Assembly (NCBI GenBank): GCA_004802705.1
Contig: SGPL01000288.1
Coordinates: forward strand, 1-42,302
Source of the DNA: Bondarzewia mesenterica
Taxonomy: Eukaryota; Basidiomycota; Agaricomycetes; Russulales; Bondarzewiaceae
Direction: 5' to 3'
DNA: 42,302 bases
A model generated the notes under the pieces. That model was not told the DNA's origin. It searched no databases and saw only the letters and a program-made list of their open reading frames with translations. Within the stretch, counting starts at the first letter, position 1; each line of letters begins with the position of its first letter. Below, piece after piece: positions 22,182-32,249 of the stretch. The position numbers were made by a program, and so were the translations under genes.

Positions 22182-23222
22182 ATGAGCCTTCAATTGACCG
22201 AGAAAGCTCTGCATGACAGGATAAACTTAGTGCGCCTGGTCAAGAGGCTCGACAAGTCCGTTGCTGACTCCAACTGGGACGAAGATGGCGGTCCCACCGC
22301 ATGGTTCAGGTCTCGGAGTTTGCTGCAGGCAAGTATCGAGCACTGACTCCATGCATTTATTCGTTTGAATAACATGTTACCACAGAGTATCAAGTATGCT
22401 CGGAAGCTACTGAGGGACGTGGAGTTTGTCGACGAGATGAGCGTGTCATCGTAAGAGTCGATTGGTTGCTCAACATGCTGACTTAGACGATGACTTTCCC
22501 ATTGTTTACTGCAGTAAATTTCGACAGCAGCATGGTGACCTTCGAAAGACTATTGACCGGCTGGAAGGTATTGTCGGTGAAGTGGATGAGGTGAGTGAGC
22601 CATGTCCAAAGTCGTTCGTCATTTGCTAAACCATCCTCTTCAGCACCTGGCCGTAAGACCACATCATCCAGCACCAGTTTTACCAACTATCCCTCTTCCT
22701 ACATCATCTGCGGGAGTCGTTGGAATTGCTGATGCGAACGCGACCTCTGCGTCAAGTCTAGAAGGATCCCATGATGTTCCCATATCGGAACAGGACTTGC
22801 TGCTCGGTCCCGCCGACAATGAAGCCATCTCCCTACCAGAACTTGTACCATTGATTTCGAGCAGTGCTCTTCCTTCTGTGTCCACCACCACGACCTCTAC
22901 ATCAAGTCAACCTGCCCCAGCATCGGCGTTCGTCCAGAATTCCTCCGCGGTGCAAGAAGAACTCTCTGCTCAACTTGCCCAGATGGCAGGTCAGCTTCGG
23001 AGAAACGCTGTGCACTTCTCCGAGGCTCTTGCACGCGATCAGGCTGTCGTGGACGTTGCGGAGGAGAAGATCGGTGCAAATTATGATGCGATGAAGAAAG
23101 AGCGTGTGCGACTGAGGGACCACAGGGCAAAGAGCATGGGGACGACTTGTCTGACGCTGACGAGTATTTTTGTCGTCGCAGTCGCGTTTATCTGGATGTT
23201 TTTCATCATCCGATTCACGTGA
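22182..23222 (+). CDS. use1: Use1-type ER SNARE (p31)
   Basis: Use1 is the SNARE with Sec20 and Ufe1 that receives retrograde Golgi-to-ER vesicles. Four exons start at the ATG at 22182 (MSLQLTEKALHDRINLVRLV) and give about 285 residues. Order: an N-terminal helical region; a Ser/Thr/Pro-rich linker (about residues 100-190); the SNARE motif QEELSAQLAQMAGQLRRNAV continuing through VVDVAEEKIGANYDAMKKER; and a single C-terminal membrane anchor, CLTLTSIFVVAVAFIWMFFI, ending at the stop. This tail-anchored layout and the LSAQLAQMAGQLRRNA core fit Use1. The first intron appears to use a GC donor (CAG|GCAAGT at 22329), because only that junction keeps SLLQ|SIKYARKLLRDVE in frame. Confidence 0.85.
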
Positions 23223-24276
23223 ACGTTTCTTCGGTCTCTGTTTTCTGGCTGTATGTCTATTCAGGGTTTCATTCTTCTAATTTCATACTGATGTTGCTTA
23301 ACATTGGCAAACGTAACTAGCAATACCCATCCATGTCAGGCTGTGGGAGAGCCGACGGCGCTATTTTGTGATTGGTAATACTAGCTGATAGAGCTCACGC
23401 TCGCTTTTTGCGTCCTCCATGTACTTTGCCCTCAGCCGGTAATCATATTCCAGCGATATGCACGTATGGTGATTGACGTGTCAATGCTTGGGGTAGTCGC
23501 GGGCGTTGTGCTCTCCCTGACTGCTCGTCGACGGGGATTCGATTTCGATTCTGGGATTAAGAACATGTGCGTCCGTTTGTCTAGTGGGATCATATGCATT
23601 AAGCTCTATTTGCCGGTATATTATACGGTGGGGGGCAGCCCGCGTGTAATCGTCGTGAATGTTGACATCCTCATCGCACAGCTCAGTTCACGAGATGATC
23701 TTTGGCGCTCGACTGCTTTCAGAAGCTCAGGCCATCGTGCAAGATATGCGCTTTTGAAATGCAGAGTCGCAGAGCAAAGGGAATGGAATCGAGAATTGGA
23801 AGGATGGTCTAAAATCACTCCGTTAACACTAAATTCCCCCCCGTCTGTTTCGTGCCCCTTGAGCTTTATACGGCTCCATGCAGGCACGAAGTTGCCGTTC
23901 CTCTATTCTGTGCATTCTGCATCTGCCGTATCGATCTTAATCACGGCAAATGGGTACTCGGACTTTCAAGGCCTCAGGACTCACGATAGTTCGCCTCCAG
24001 GCTCGCTGACGATTTTGATCGAACTCATGGTTCCGCCACATACTCTAGAACGACGAGGTGACTCTAGTAGCCAACGATATGACTTCTTTGTCACCTGAGC
24101 ATGGGCCGCACTAGTCGCATCGAGAAATCACAGTGCTAGCAGTAAGTCGCGGAAGCTCGAGAATCTGATAAATTTGATAACGGACCTCGTGCGTACGCGA
24201 TTCTTTCCAGTTCTTTCCTGCATTCATTCGAAAAAGATCCACTGAACAGCCTTCGAATTCCAGTCGACATTGACGG

Positions 24277-24298
24277 CCATGCCATGCCATGCCATGCC
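24277..24298. repeat. Short CCATG tandem repeat
   Basis: The pentamer CCATG is repeated about four times in a row, roughly 260 nt upstream of the GPI-protein start. It is a small microsatellite of unknown significance. Confidence 0.8.
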
Positions 24299-24452
24299 GT
24301 TCAAACTTTCGCGCTAAGTGCACGACCAAGATGCATGTGATCGATGAGTTCTGATGACGCCAAAACTCCACCTCCACGCTCTCAGGGTGGCCTTAGATGC
24401 AATCCACTGTATTGCCTCCGGCAATTCTATGCCTCATCGTGTTCGAGTCCAG

Positions 24453-24460
24453 GGATAAAA
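24453..24460 (+). promoter_or_regulatory. TATA-like box of the GPI-protein gene
   Basis: GGATAAAA lies about 105 nt before the ATG at 24560 and is followed by a C/T-rich tract (CCTCTTTCACTT and similar) where transcription could start. Confidence 0.4.
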
Positions 24461-24559
24461 GCGACCCGCTGTGATTTTATTCCCCTTTGCCTGATTCTTC
24501 CTCTTTCACTTACCAGTTCACGATCCTCTAGTTTCTCTTATACCAAGAACACCAGCATC

Positions 24560-25345
24560 ATGCGAGGTTCCATCCTCTTCTCCTTTGTTTTGGCTCTGCT
24601 CGCGAATGGAGGTAAGCACCCACGTATCGAAACATATTTTCCCCAGAGATGTCTTGATGCACCTACCTCCCAGCCGTCGCCTCTAAGATCATTCGTCGTC
24701 AAGAGCATTCCACAGTATGTCACCCCTTCAGCAAACTCATCCTCGCTATTACGCACTAAACAACATGCTCAGCAGCTGCTCACGCCACCCATTGAAACGA
24801 GCTCACTTACCTCTGTTTCTGTGACCTCCGCCTCGCCCTCGACCTCCCTGGTCAGCTTGAGCACATCCATCTCAGGCTCCCACACAATCACAGTATCCAT
24901 CACATCCTCCTTCATCTCCGGCCCCTCGCTCCCTCTGAGCACAACAAAACTCACCAGCTCGCTGAAAACCTCCGTTACCTCGACCTCCGTCACCGTGAGC
25001 ACGACCGACGTGACCAAAACCACAGAGAGCACCGCCAGTCACTCGACAACCTCCATCGAAAGCAGCCTAAGGCACAGCTCTAGTAGCGTCAGTCGCTCCG
25101 TGCCCGTCATCACCAGCACAGTGGCGCAGAGCTCCGCATCGCGTTCTGCGTCCGCGTCTTCTTCAGCCACGTCCTCGTCTTCATTGGCCACGTCCTCGCC
25201 TTCATTGGCCACATCCTCGTCTTCTTCGGCTGCGTCCTCTTCATCCAGCGCGGGGTCGAATGGTGGAATTGTCGGTGTGAGCGTGTCGAAGGGGGCGATG
25301 ATCACTGCCAGTTTCGTCGGTGTTGCGGCGTTGTTTTTCCATTGA
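24560..25345 (+). CDS. Ser/Thr-rich, GPI-anchored cell-wall protein (mucin-like)
   Basis: Exon 1 encodes MRGSILFSFVLALLANG. Splicing across 24612-24674 and 24719-24773 continues AVASKIIRRQEHST|QLLTPPIETSS. The signal peptide ends near AVA-SK and is followed by a dibasic RR site suited to a Kex2-type protease. The body is almost entirely Ser, Thr, Val and Ala, as in heavily O-mannosylated wall proteins, with near-perfect seven-residue repeats ATSSSSL / ATSSPSL / ATSSSSS at about 25167-25235. The C-terminus SNGGIVGVSVSKGAMITASF...ALFFH has the small omega-site region and hydrophobic tail of a GPI signal. The protein probably sits in the wall or outer plasma membrane. There is no catalytic domain. 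The intron choice is inferred from the signal-peptide frame. Confidence 0.75.
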   Translation: MRGSILFSFVLALLANGGKHPRIETYFPQRCLDAPTSQPSPLRSFVVKSIPQYVTPSANSSSLLRTKQHAQQLLTPPIETSSLTSVSVTSASPSTSLVSLSTSISGSHTITVSITSSFISGPSLPLSTTKLTSSLKTSVTSTSVTVSTTDVTKTTESTASHSTTSIESSLRHSSSSVSRSVPVITSTVAQSSASRSASASSSATSSSSLATSSPSLATSSSSSAASSSSSAGSNGGIVGVSVSKGAMITASFVGVAALFFH

Positions 25346-25559
25346 ACAAGGCAGCACGAGAATGAATGGACATACTGTTATTTGACAGCGCGAGAGTGGG
25401 GGGTGGCAGAGGGGGAGATTCTGTTCTTGACGATCATAACATGGGCTCGGATACCCAGCATTGCCCTTTCACGATTTCCAGCATGAGATATCAGATACCA
25501 TTTTTGGGGATTTATATGATGTTTAGCGCACCTGTTTTCATCCGGCTCCGTGTCAGAGG

Positions 25560-25960
25560 GAGTTGGCCGAACCTTGCACGAGCGCCGCGCAGGGCCACGC
25601 TTGACACAGTAGTAACGCACGAGCCTGCTGTCGGCATAGAGCATGGGCCGCACTGTGCACGCCGAGGTGTCGTAGTGGGATTGAGTGTTCATAACGATAC
25701 GCAGGATTCGGATATGAGATAGAAGATTTGTGAAGTGGTTCCAATATTCCGCTCAATCTACCATCCAAAGCGATCTCCAACGAGTTTCCAAAATCGAACT
25801 GCGACAGATTCCGCTCTCTTCAATAAACAGCAACGCTAAAAGAAACAGGATATATAGCGATAACGTACCCCCAGCACCGCCCGCCTTTAGGACTCCCATC
25901 CTCGTCTGCCTTCCATTTCTCTGCGCCCTCATCTTGTCATAGTAACCACGGCCCCTCTCA
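25560..25960 (-). pseudogene. Decayed copy of the 5' half of the neighbouring mitochondrial carrier gene
   Basis: Read on minus, this stretch aligns by eye with the carrier gene at 28.1-28.6 kb. It has the exon 1 end GCGGGCGGTGCTGGG plus donor, an intron of similar layout, then FDFGNSLEIALDGRLSG matching FDLGKALKSALGGGLSG. MNTQSHYDTS...LYADSRLVRYY follows, matching MNYQYRYGTS...LYADGGITRYY, then ALVQG matching ALIQG. Frames shift between these blocks and one exon seems to be missing, so no carrier can be made. It is 1.6 kb from the intact gene and in the same orientation, which suggests a local duplication followed by decay. Confidence 0.75.
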
Positions 25961-26212
25961 ACCCTCTCGGCACCAATAGTCCGGCATCGATGGCACTTGA
26001 CACCCTTTAACACCACAATGGCGCGTTCCGTTGGCTATTGCGAGCTTTAGCAGTACTTGAGACGTATTTGGCAGGAACTGCGGGTGTCAGTCGTGGATCT
26101 CAGCACTGAGCATGGTTCGACTGCTTCGGCACTGGTAGGGGAGCGCGATTGCAGAAGAGGGGGGAGAAAGGTTGGCTGATTCATTTTGAAAGAAAGAAGT
26201 GATTAATGATTG

Positions 26213-26282
26213 AAAAAGAGTCCAGGGTTGTGATTGGTCGATTCTTTTCGAAAGAGTCCTGGGCTGCAATTGGCTGGTTCCC
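26213..26282. repeat. Imperfect tandem repeat with ATTGG (inverted CCAAT) cores
   Basis: Two adjacent units of about 36 nt share AAAGAGTCC-GGG-TG--ATTGG--G-TTC. A third weaker unit may precede them (GGTTGGCTGATTC near 26170). The ATTGG cores are CCAAT on minus. No gene lies immediately beside them. Confidence 0.5.
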
Positions 26283-26739
26283 CAATGACTCACTCCCGAT
26301 CTTTTGACACTGAACGTCGAACGGTCGCATTGCACTTACACCACTCACCACAGAAGTTCAATCCGAAAGACCTTGCAAGCAAGGTAATTCTTCTTCAGAC
26401 TTGCATTTTCGGTATTCACCATCCTTTTAATATTTTGTCAGTGCGGGAAATGCCGTATGGATAAAAGTACTGGACACCTTTGTCGGGCTGCCCCGTTTAC
26501 GTTCCGAAGGTATCGGCGGAACAGACGTGAACTTCACATCTACGTACGTGAGCCGACGGAATGGACGGAATGGACTTTCAATTCTTCAGGTATCACTGGG
26601 CATGTGGATCGTGGATCGTGGATGTTCGTACGTTCGTTCCGCGAACTTTGAACAGAGTCCTCACATTTCAAAAATTGTGACATTAATGATCGATCATTTG
26701 CCCGCCCTGATACTTGAGTACTCACATGGTGATTGAGGG

Positions 26740-27180
26740 CGGGGGTGCCTCGGATACAGTCGAAGGCGACGAGGCGCTGGACTGTGTTGGATCGGTTTGG
26801 GGATTCTTCCATTCATTGGCACTTGTTGTACTTTCGATCGTGCATTTTACTTTGTTCACATCTCGTCCCGATCCAATAGCGACCGACCATCAGAGTCGGA
26901 GTCGTGAGTCGACCACGCGGAGGATGCCTTGAGGACATGATGTTTCAGCGAATAGAGTCCAAAGAGCTAATGGGGAGTGGGCATGTGACAGGCTGGAGGG
27001 AGAGGTTAGCACGAGGAAGAAGAGTGGTGGACAAACGAGTCTTGGTGCTGTCCACTGCCCAAGATCAGCGGGGTGCACAAGCCAGGGAAATCTATATATC
27101 GCGCGGTCACTCGATGATGACCGTAGCCTGACCTCAATAAGGTCTGCATATGATGCCATAGATCACAGTTTCCAGCGTGC
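26740..27180 (+). pseudogene. Degraded copy of the 18.9-19.3 kb remnant
   Basis: By-eye alignment with 18.95-19.32 kb shows TCGCGCGGTCACTCGATGA matching TCGCGCAGTCACTGGATGA, followed by TAAGGTCTGCAT in both. Further upstream GTGGGCATGTGA...AGGTTA matches GTGAGTATGTGA...AGGTTA, and TTTGGGGATTCTTCCATTC matches TTATGGGGTCCGTTCATTC. No open frame spans it. The parent gene is unidentified. Confidence 0.45.
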
Positions 27181-27354
27181 GTGCATGGTCCTCAAGGCCA
27201 AGCAACATCAATCAGTATATTACAAGAGAAGCAGACAGAAATACACAAGCCGCATTCTATCATGTATGGTGTACATTCGGTATCATCTGACGATCTACTT
27301 CGTATTCTCATTCCATCTGTATACCCAAGGCCAAATCATCATCAACAAGTCGGT

Positions 27355-28819
27355 TTATCTACAGAAAAAGAGGACGCACAAATCCATGAACAGCTTCCAC
27401 AGAATCGAGAACATCAGCCCTTGACAACCATTAGCGACGATACGCGTCTGGAGTCCGCGACCGAGTAGGCCGGTAATGCCGTCGACTGCGATGACGGCGC
27501 GGGCGGCGTCAAGGTAGCCGACACGGGTCGGGCTCACTTGGCGGTACGTCTTGATGACGCGGAGCGAGTTGGAAATCGAGTCGGACACAATGGACGCGGC
27601 AAAGCCGATCGTGGCTTGTCGCCCGAGTTTTTCGAGAAGCGTGTGCGGCGGGGGCAGATGCGCGTCGAGGAAGTTGTACGTGCCAAACCACTGCCAATCC
27701 GAACCGATTATATCAACGATGGGTCCACTATGGTGGAAGAAGAAAAGGTGGGTGACTCACGGGGTAGTGCCCGACGAACGTGGCTGCTGCGGTCGCCCAT
27801 GCACCGTAAAAGAGAGATACGATACCGTATGTCTTCACCTGTGCACACAAAAACACGATTAACAATTAATCACCGGATACCACCGTCGTCATCGTCGTCG
27901 TTGGGCGCGGGTACTGAAAACAAAACAAAAACCTACCCGCTTCTTCAAGATAACCCATCCGTCACGTCCCTGAGTCTGGAGTGTTGTCTTGACAGTATCG
28001 ATCGGGGTGAGAAGCATGCGGAACAGCGCGGCCGCGACGGACGCGAAGGCGGTCTTGACGAGCGTAGGGAGCTCGCGCATCGCCGTGTTGGATTGTAATA
28101 GCGCGAGGATCCCTGCGTTGGCCGCCGTATCTCCGAACCGTGATACTGGGCCTTGGATCAGTGCGGCAGACAGCCCCTGGTAGTACCGTGTGATCCCGCC
28201 GTCGGCGTAGAGTGTGTGCAAGGCCGCGCGAGTCGAGGTACCGTAGCGGTATTGGTAGTTCATTATGGTGCGCAGGGGCTGGATACGATCGTTTCGTAAG
28301 GCTCTCGATAAGGTTGAGAGGAAACGCGTACCATCAGAGTGAGAACTTGCAAAACCATGGCTGGATAACAATGTTTCAGCGTGATTTGGCCCTGACGCGA
28401 GTATTGGTACCCACCAGCAGCCCCGCTCAATCCACCGCCCAAAGCGCTCTTCAACGCTTTCCCAAGATCAAACTGCCACAAAGTTGACCACGCGTGCATT
28501 ATTTCCTTCAATTAATCCCGCAGGAAATAACAGCTGTGCGTTATGAGTGATGACGTACCCCAGTATCGCCCGCATCGATGAACGTCTTGATCAAAAACCC
28601 AGCTACGGCTCCTCCACCTAAGAAGAGGAGGATGTACCATAACACGGCCCACGCGCTCGTCTTCTGCTTTGGCGTGGGCTCGAATTCCGAGTCCGAGGTA
28701 TCCTCAAGCACGGGGGGCACCAGTTCGGTGATGTAGGTTATTGGCGGGTTGGTCCCACCTAGGAGAGGCTGTCGCTCCAAGTCTGCTTCTGACTCTGCTA
28801 GCGGTTCAGGTTCAGGCAT
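27355..28819 (-). CDS. Mitochondrial carrier family (SLC25-type) protein
   Basis: These proteins move metabolites across the mitochondrial inner membrane. The ATG at 28819 begins an acidic N-terminus (MPEPEPLAESEADLERQPLL) and a first hydrophobic segment, LWYILLFLGGGAVAGFLIKT. Five further exons read FDLGKALKSALGGGLSGAA; MVLQVLTLM; LRTIMNYQYRYGTSTRAALH with YYQGLSAALIQGPVSRFGD; and ALFRMLLTPIDTVKTTLQTQ, whose PIDTVK is the carrier PxDxxK signature. KTYGIVSLFYGAWATAAATF, GRQATIGFAASIVSDSISNS and ILWKLFMDLC complete it. Only the middle PxDxxK is canonical; in the third repeat it is SLRVIKTYRQ. The total is about 370 residues, longer than the usual 300. The divergent signature means the substrate cannot be guessed. 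A broken copy lies downstream at 25.6-25.96 kb. Confidence 0.82.
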
Positions 28820-29855
28820 AATGCGGAGATGTGGTATTGTGTCTCGGTATGATCACTGTGAGATTGTGAGGGAGATCAGGATGCGGCCGAGCGATACCAA
28901 TCGGTGCTGACGGATGCGATTGCTAAACTTACTCAGAAAGCACTTATCAGTACTCACGACCTGTGGGAAAACGTGGACTAGAGCTTGCTTATTCCACCTG
29001 TATATTCTCTAATCCCTCAACCACGTTAGATGACAACAGGGTATACCGACGAAGTGGGGAATCTGAGAACGAACGCGCGAGTCCGAGGCCCGTTCGCGGT
29101 CCCCGGGCCGAGCCAGCAGCTCTATAATTCCATCCGCACCGCCGCATAGAGCATGCTTTTTCCGTTTCCTTTCCTTTCCCTCGATGCGTGTCCTTGAGGC
29201 AGCGTAGCCATCAGACAGGGAGCATCCTGAAGCACGAAGATCGAAACGTTGATGAGCGGCTGGAGACTAGAGTACTCAGCTAGTTTCAGAATCCTCCTGT
29301 CTCAGCTGAACGGTGAGCTTTCATCCCGCAGTACCCTCCTTTCCGACCTCTGCACTTCAACAAGACGTACGTTTTCTTAAGCTCATCTGAACATGTGCCG
29401 TATTGCGTTTTGGGCAGCGGATGGTACAGGTCTCACCTCTTCCGACACAGAATAATTCTGAACGATTCCTTATTTTCTGCGCAACTACGCTCTCACCTCT
29501 GCCTCACGACGGGCCATGAGTCCGTAAACTTCTGTGTGAGATCCGCAAAGGAGACTAAGCGACGCCCATGATCGTGTTGTCTGAAGAGCGGCCGGGTCCC
29601 TCACTCTGATACAACATGACCACCGACGGACCATTTTCGTACGTACCTTGGAATCGGACCTTCGCCGGATTTTTTCATCCTCCCTGCGATACAAGAAGGG
29701 CTCCACTTCAGCGCCAAATCCGTCCGCACCAGGATACAAGGTATATATTATAGGATACGCAGGGGGCCTGATAAGCCTGGCGTTTACCTTCAGTAGTCTA
29801 TCTCTTTCCGAGCCCCTTCCGATGTACCACGACTCTTTCGTGTGGACTGTTCACA
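28820..29855. other. Divergent intergenic region between the carrier and membrane protein genes
   Basis: About 1 kb separates the two starts. No conserved frame is evident. An alternative 5' exon for the plus-strand gene, in the frame ending near 29863, cannot be excluded because that frame contains a hydrophobic VYIIGYAGGLISLAFTF stretch without an ATG. Confidence 0.4.
29745..29757 (+). promoter_or_regulatory. TATA-like element before the membrane protein gene
   Basis: TATATATTATAGG lies about 100-110 nt upstream of the ATG at 29856. It is a plausible TATA box, but it sits in an AT-rich patch. Confidence 0.35.
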
Positions 29856-31751
29856 ATGTATAATATATGTAAGTCTTGGAGGAAGAGGGTCTGCTTATTC
29901 ACTGACATGGAGCCCAGGTCCCACAGCACACGTACAAATCCTTTCGTCCTAGGATGGCGCAAATCGCTGCGGTACTACCTTTGGACAGCTTCTCTCGCTG
30001 TCCTTGTCATCGGATGCAACGTCGCGGTCCTCTGGGCCAACATCCACACGTTCCGACTTGGATATGCGATCATACATTCCAACACTCGGTTCTTGACTGA
30101 TGATAATTTCATCGCCGTGATCCATCAGGTGGGGGGACTTTTGGACTACGCCACGAGAGCGCTTTCTGCTTTGGCCCTCTCCCAGCTCTGGTGCCGGCGA
30201 CTGTGCGAGAGCGTCGCAGGGATTGGGCTTGCCGAGCTGCAGACTCTTGAAATCCCGACTTCCGTCTTTTCGATTGGAATAGTCTTTACGAATCTCATCC
30301 GCCGCAATCTTCCCTCCGCGACACCCACGTATATCTTCATCATGATATCCGGCATCATGCTGCATACATATGCAACGGCTATCGTGACGCTCAGTGTCCC
30401 CACTCTTGACACTCTCTACTATCCACCACGGTCGTTTTCGTATGTCGAACGGCCATTCTTGTCGGATCAAAACCCGGAGAAACTTTGCAAGAGCCCGAAG
30501 GTCAAAGGTTGCCTCGGAGCTACGATGGCCGCTAACACAATGGTTGGCGTTCTCCTGTTTGACACGGATGGTGCTGATCCTACCCAGTGGACAATTGTTA
30601 ACACCGAATATTCGTTTGGTCTTACCATGTACAATTTCCTCGGCCCGTCCAACAATCTCAATCTGACAGCCGGCGCAGCCTTGATTGGAAACAATATGGG
30701 TACTCTCGACGGTCTGCTCAACTCAGATGCCTCTGCGCCCGATCTTTATGATTCGGTAGCATTTAATGTCACCGTTAACACCACCATTCCCATCGTCATT
30801 TCGCAATGTATAAAACTCGAGTGGCCTGTGGTCTCGAACCTCACTATCGACAATCATACATATCATCTGCCCATCCCAGTTTCTCTCCTTGACGCTGAGA
30901 ATATTGTCGGTCAAGTTACCACAGATGACATCAGCATGGTTGTCTCTTATCGTTCTGCCAACTCTTCTTCAAATATTCACTGTGCAATCAATCTCGGGCT
31001 CCGCAACGGCTCTATGAGGATAGAGAGTTCCGCGACCGATCCCAAAACCTATGCTCATGCACTTTTCGAACCTTGGGGTTGGACTAACGCATCCACGGAG
31101 CTGAGTCGTGCCCAAATTCCCATTGGTCCATTTGCGAGAGTGTGGTTGGAGGGGATGGGCTGGAGCAGCACGCCGACCCGGAACGAGATGTCGACATTTC
31201 TCAGCGCGTCGGTGCAGGATGCTGGTCTCAATAGCACCTCGCAGGATTTTGTTGACGGCACACCCTTCGCCGACGAGTATATGCTTGTCATGCTCGCGAG
31301 CGGCATCAGCACTGCGTTCCCTCCCGAGATCCCGCCATCCGATTCACACACCGACAGGCAGAACATCTCAACACGGTCGTACACACTCTCGAAAACCGAG
31401 TACTATGTTGGCCGCAGGAGCCCCTTGCGCTATTTTCTGGCCGTCATCATTTACTACAATTGCATGTTCGTCTGTTGGTGCCTATACGTGATCTTTGGTT
31501 ACAGAAGAGGGTGGTTTCCGGATTGGACCGAGCGTTCCGCTCTCGCATGTTTGGCTCTGTCATCCCCGCCGGAAAAGAAGTGTAGGGAGAGCGCTGATGG
31601 GGAGGTGAGAAAGAAGGTATATCAGGAGCTGAGGCTTAGTTTGAAGAATGGCGATAAAATGGGTCCGTCTTCGTTGCATCGAAGGATCAGGGTACGCGGT
31701 CGAAGTCGCCAGTCGAAGAGGCCGATACACTTCTTCCAGCTTAATGTATGA
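29856..31751 (+). CDS. Multi-pass membrane glycoprotein of unknown function
   Basis: A single uninterrupted frame of 631 codons starts at 29856; an alternative ATG at 29907 (MEPRSHSTRTNPF) would shorten it by 17 residues. Near the N-terminus are hydrophobic segments TASLAVLVIGCNVAVLWANI, ATRALSALALSQLW, TSVFSIGIVFTNLI and YIFIMISGIMLHTYATAIVT. A large region from about residue 200 to 510 carries many N-glycosylation sequons (NLT, NVT, NTT, NHT, NSS, NGS, NAS, NST, NIS) and is probably outside the cytosol. A last membrane segment, YFLAVIIYYNCMFVCWCLYVIF, leads to a basic cytosolic tail. I recognise no named family; the layout resembles lineage-specific membrane proteins of mushrooms. A decayed fragment of a paralogue lies 0.5 kb downstream. 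Confidence 0.75.
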   Translation: MYNICKSWRKRVCLFTDMEPRSHSTRTNPFVLGWRKSLRYYLWTASLAVLVIGCNVAVLWANIHTFRLGYAIIHSNTRFLTDDNFIAVIHQVGGLLDYATRALSALALSQLWCRRLCESVAGIGLAELQTLEIPTSVFSIGIVFTNLIRRNLPSATPTYIFIMISGIMLHTYATAIVTLSVPTLDTLYYPPRSFSYVERPFLSDQNPEKLCKSPKVKGCLGATMAANTMVGVLLFDTDGADPTQWTIVNTEYSFGLTMYNFLGPSNNLNLTAGAALIGNNMGTLDGLLNSDASAPDLYDSVAFNVTVNTTIPIVISQCIKLEWPVVSNLTIDNHTYHLPIPVSLLDAENIVGQVTTDDISMVVSYRSANSSSNIHCAINLGLRNGSMRIESSATDPKTYAHALFEPWGWTNASTELSRAQIPIGPFARVWLEGMGWSSTPTRNEMSTFLSASVQDAGLNSTSQDFVDGTPFADEYMLVMLASGISTAFPPEIPPSDSHTDRQNISTRSYTLSKTEYYVGRRSPLRYFLAVIIYYNCMFVCWCLYVIFGYRRGWFPDWTERSALACLALSSPPEKKCRESADGEVRKKVYQELRLSLKNGDKMGPSSLHRRIRVRGRSRQSKRPIHFFQLNV

Positions 31752-32249
31752 CTTATGAGAACATGCAATCTTTTCAATATCTCTATTTTTTCACAGGCTT
31801 CCATTTTTATTTACTTATTTACTTATTGCTCTCGCTTTGCAGGCTCTCTGGTAGTGATATGTTTCCCTTCATGTTTACAGGAGTATGGGCGCTGCCGTAA
31901 CATCTTTTGCAACTGTTCCTCACGTACTTGGTTCCGAAAGTCAGTCAAAAATCATTTAAATTATTCATGGACTCATGTTAATTGCTGGGACTGCATTGAC
32001 TTTCCTCCTTGTCCTCTTTCGGAGGTTTTACTTCTCCCCCTATCGCAGGTGAGGTCTGTTTGACATACTGGATTGGCGGTGAAGTGGATTACGAGCGTCA
32101 GCGCCCGTCAGCGAGCTCACAATTGACGGCTCAAGCTATCATCAGATTCACTACTACTGAAGTACTGAAGAAGGACCGTCTTAGTGGTTCAAGCAGTGGC
32201 CGCATAGCATGGCCATCTCCTACGGCCGTCCAAACCCCCCTCCTCTAAT
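31752..32249. other. Spacer between the membrane protein gene and its decayed paralogue
   Basis: No gene is seen. A TTTACTTA-type short repeat occurs near 31808-31828. Part may be further decayed paralogue sequence, but I could not align it. Confidence 0.35.

Larger units (their letters stand above)
23223..24559. other. Intergenic region with one open frame of doubtful value
   Basis: The only long frame is 23466-24098 on plus (210 codons, ATG start). Its composition is erratic, no domain or membrane pattern is clear, and the opposite strand is also open for 88 codons, so I do not call it a gene. The right-hand end holds the CCATG repeat and the promoter of the GPI-protein gene. Confidence 0.4.

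Noticed and set aside
23466..24098. A 210-codon ATG frame on plus
   Set aside because: It has no domain, irregular composition, an open antisense frame, and no splice or family signal.
29648..29863. Open frame with a hydrophobic stretch before the membrane protein gene
   Set aside because: It lacks an ATG and overlaps the likely TATA element; at best it is an unproven upstream exon.
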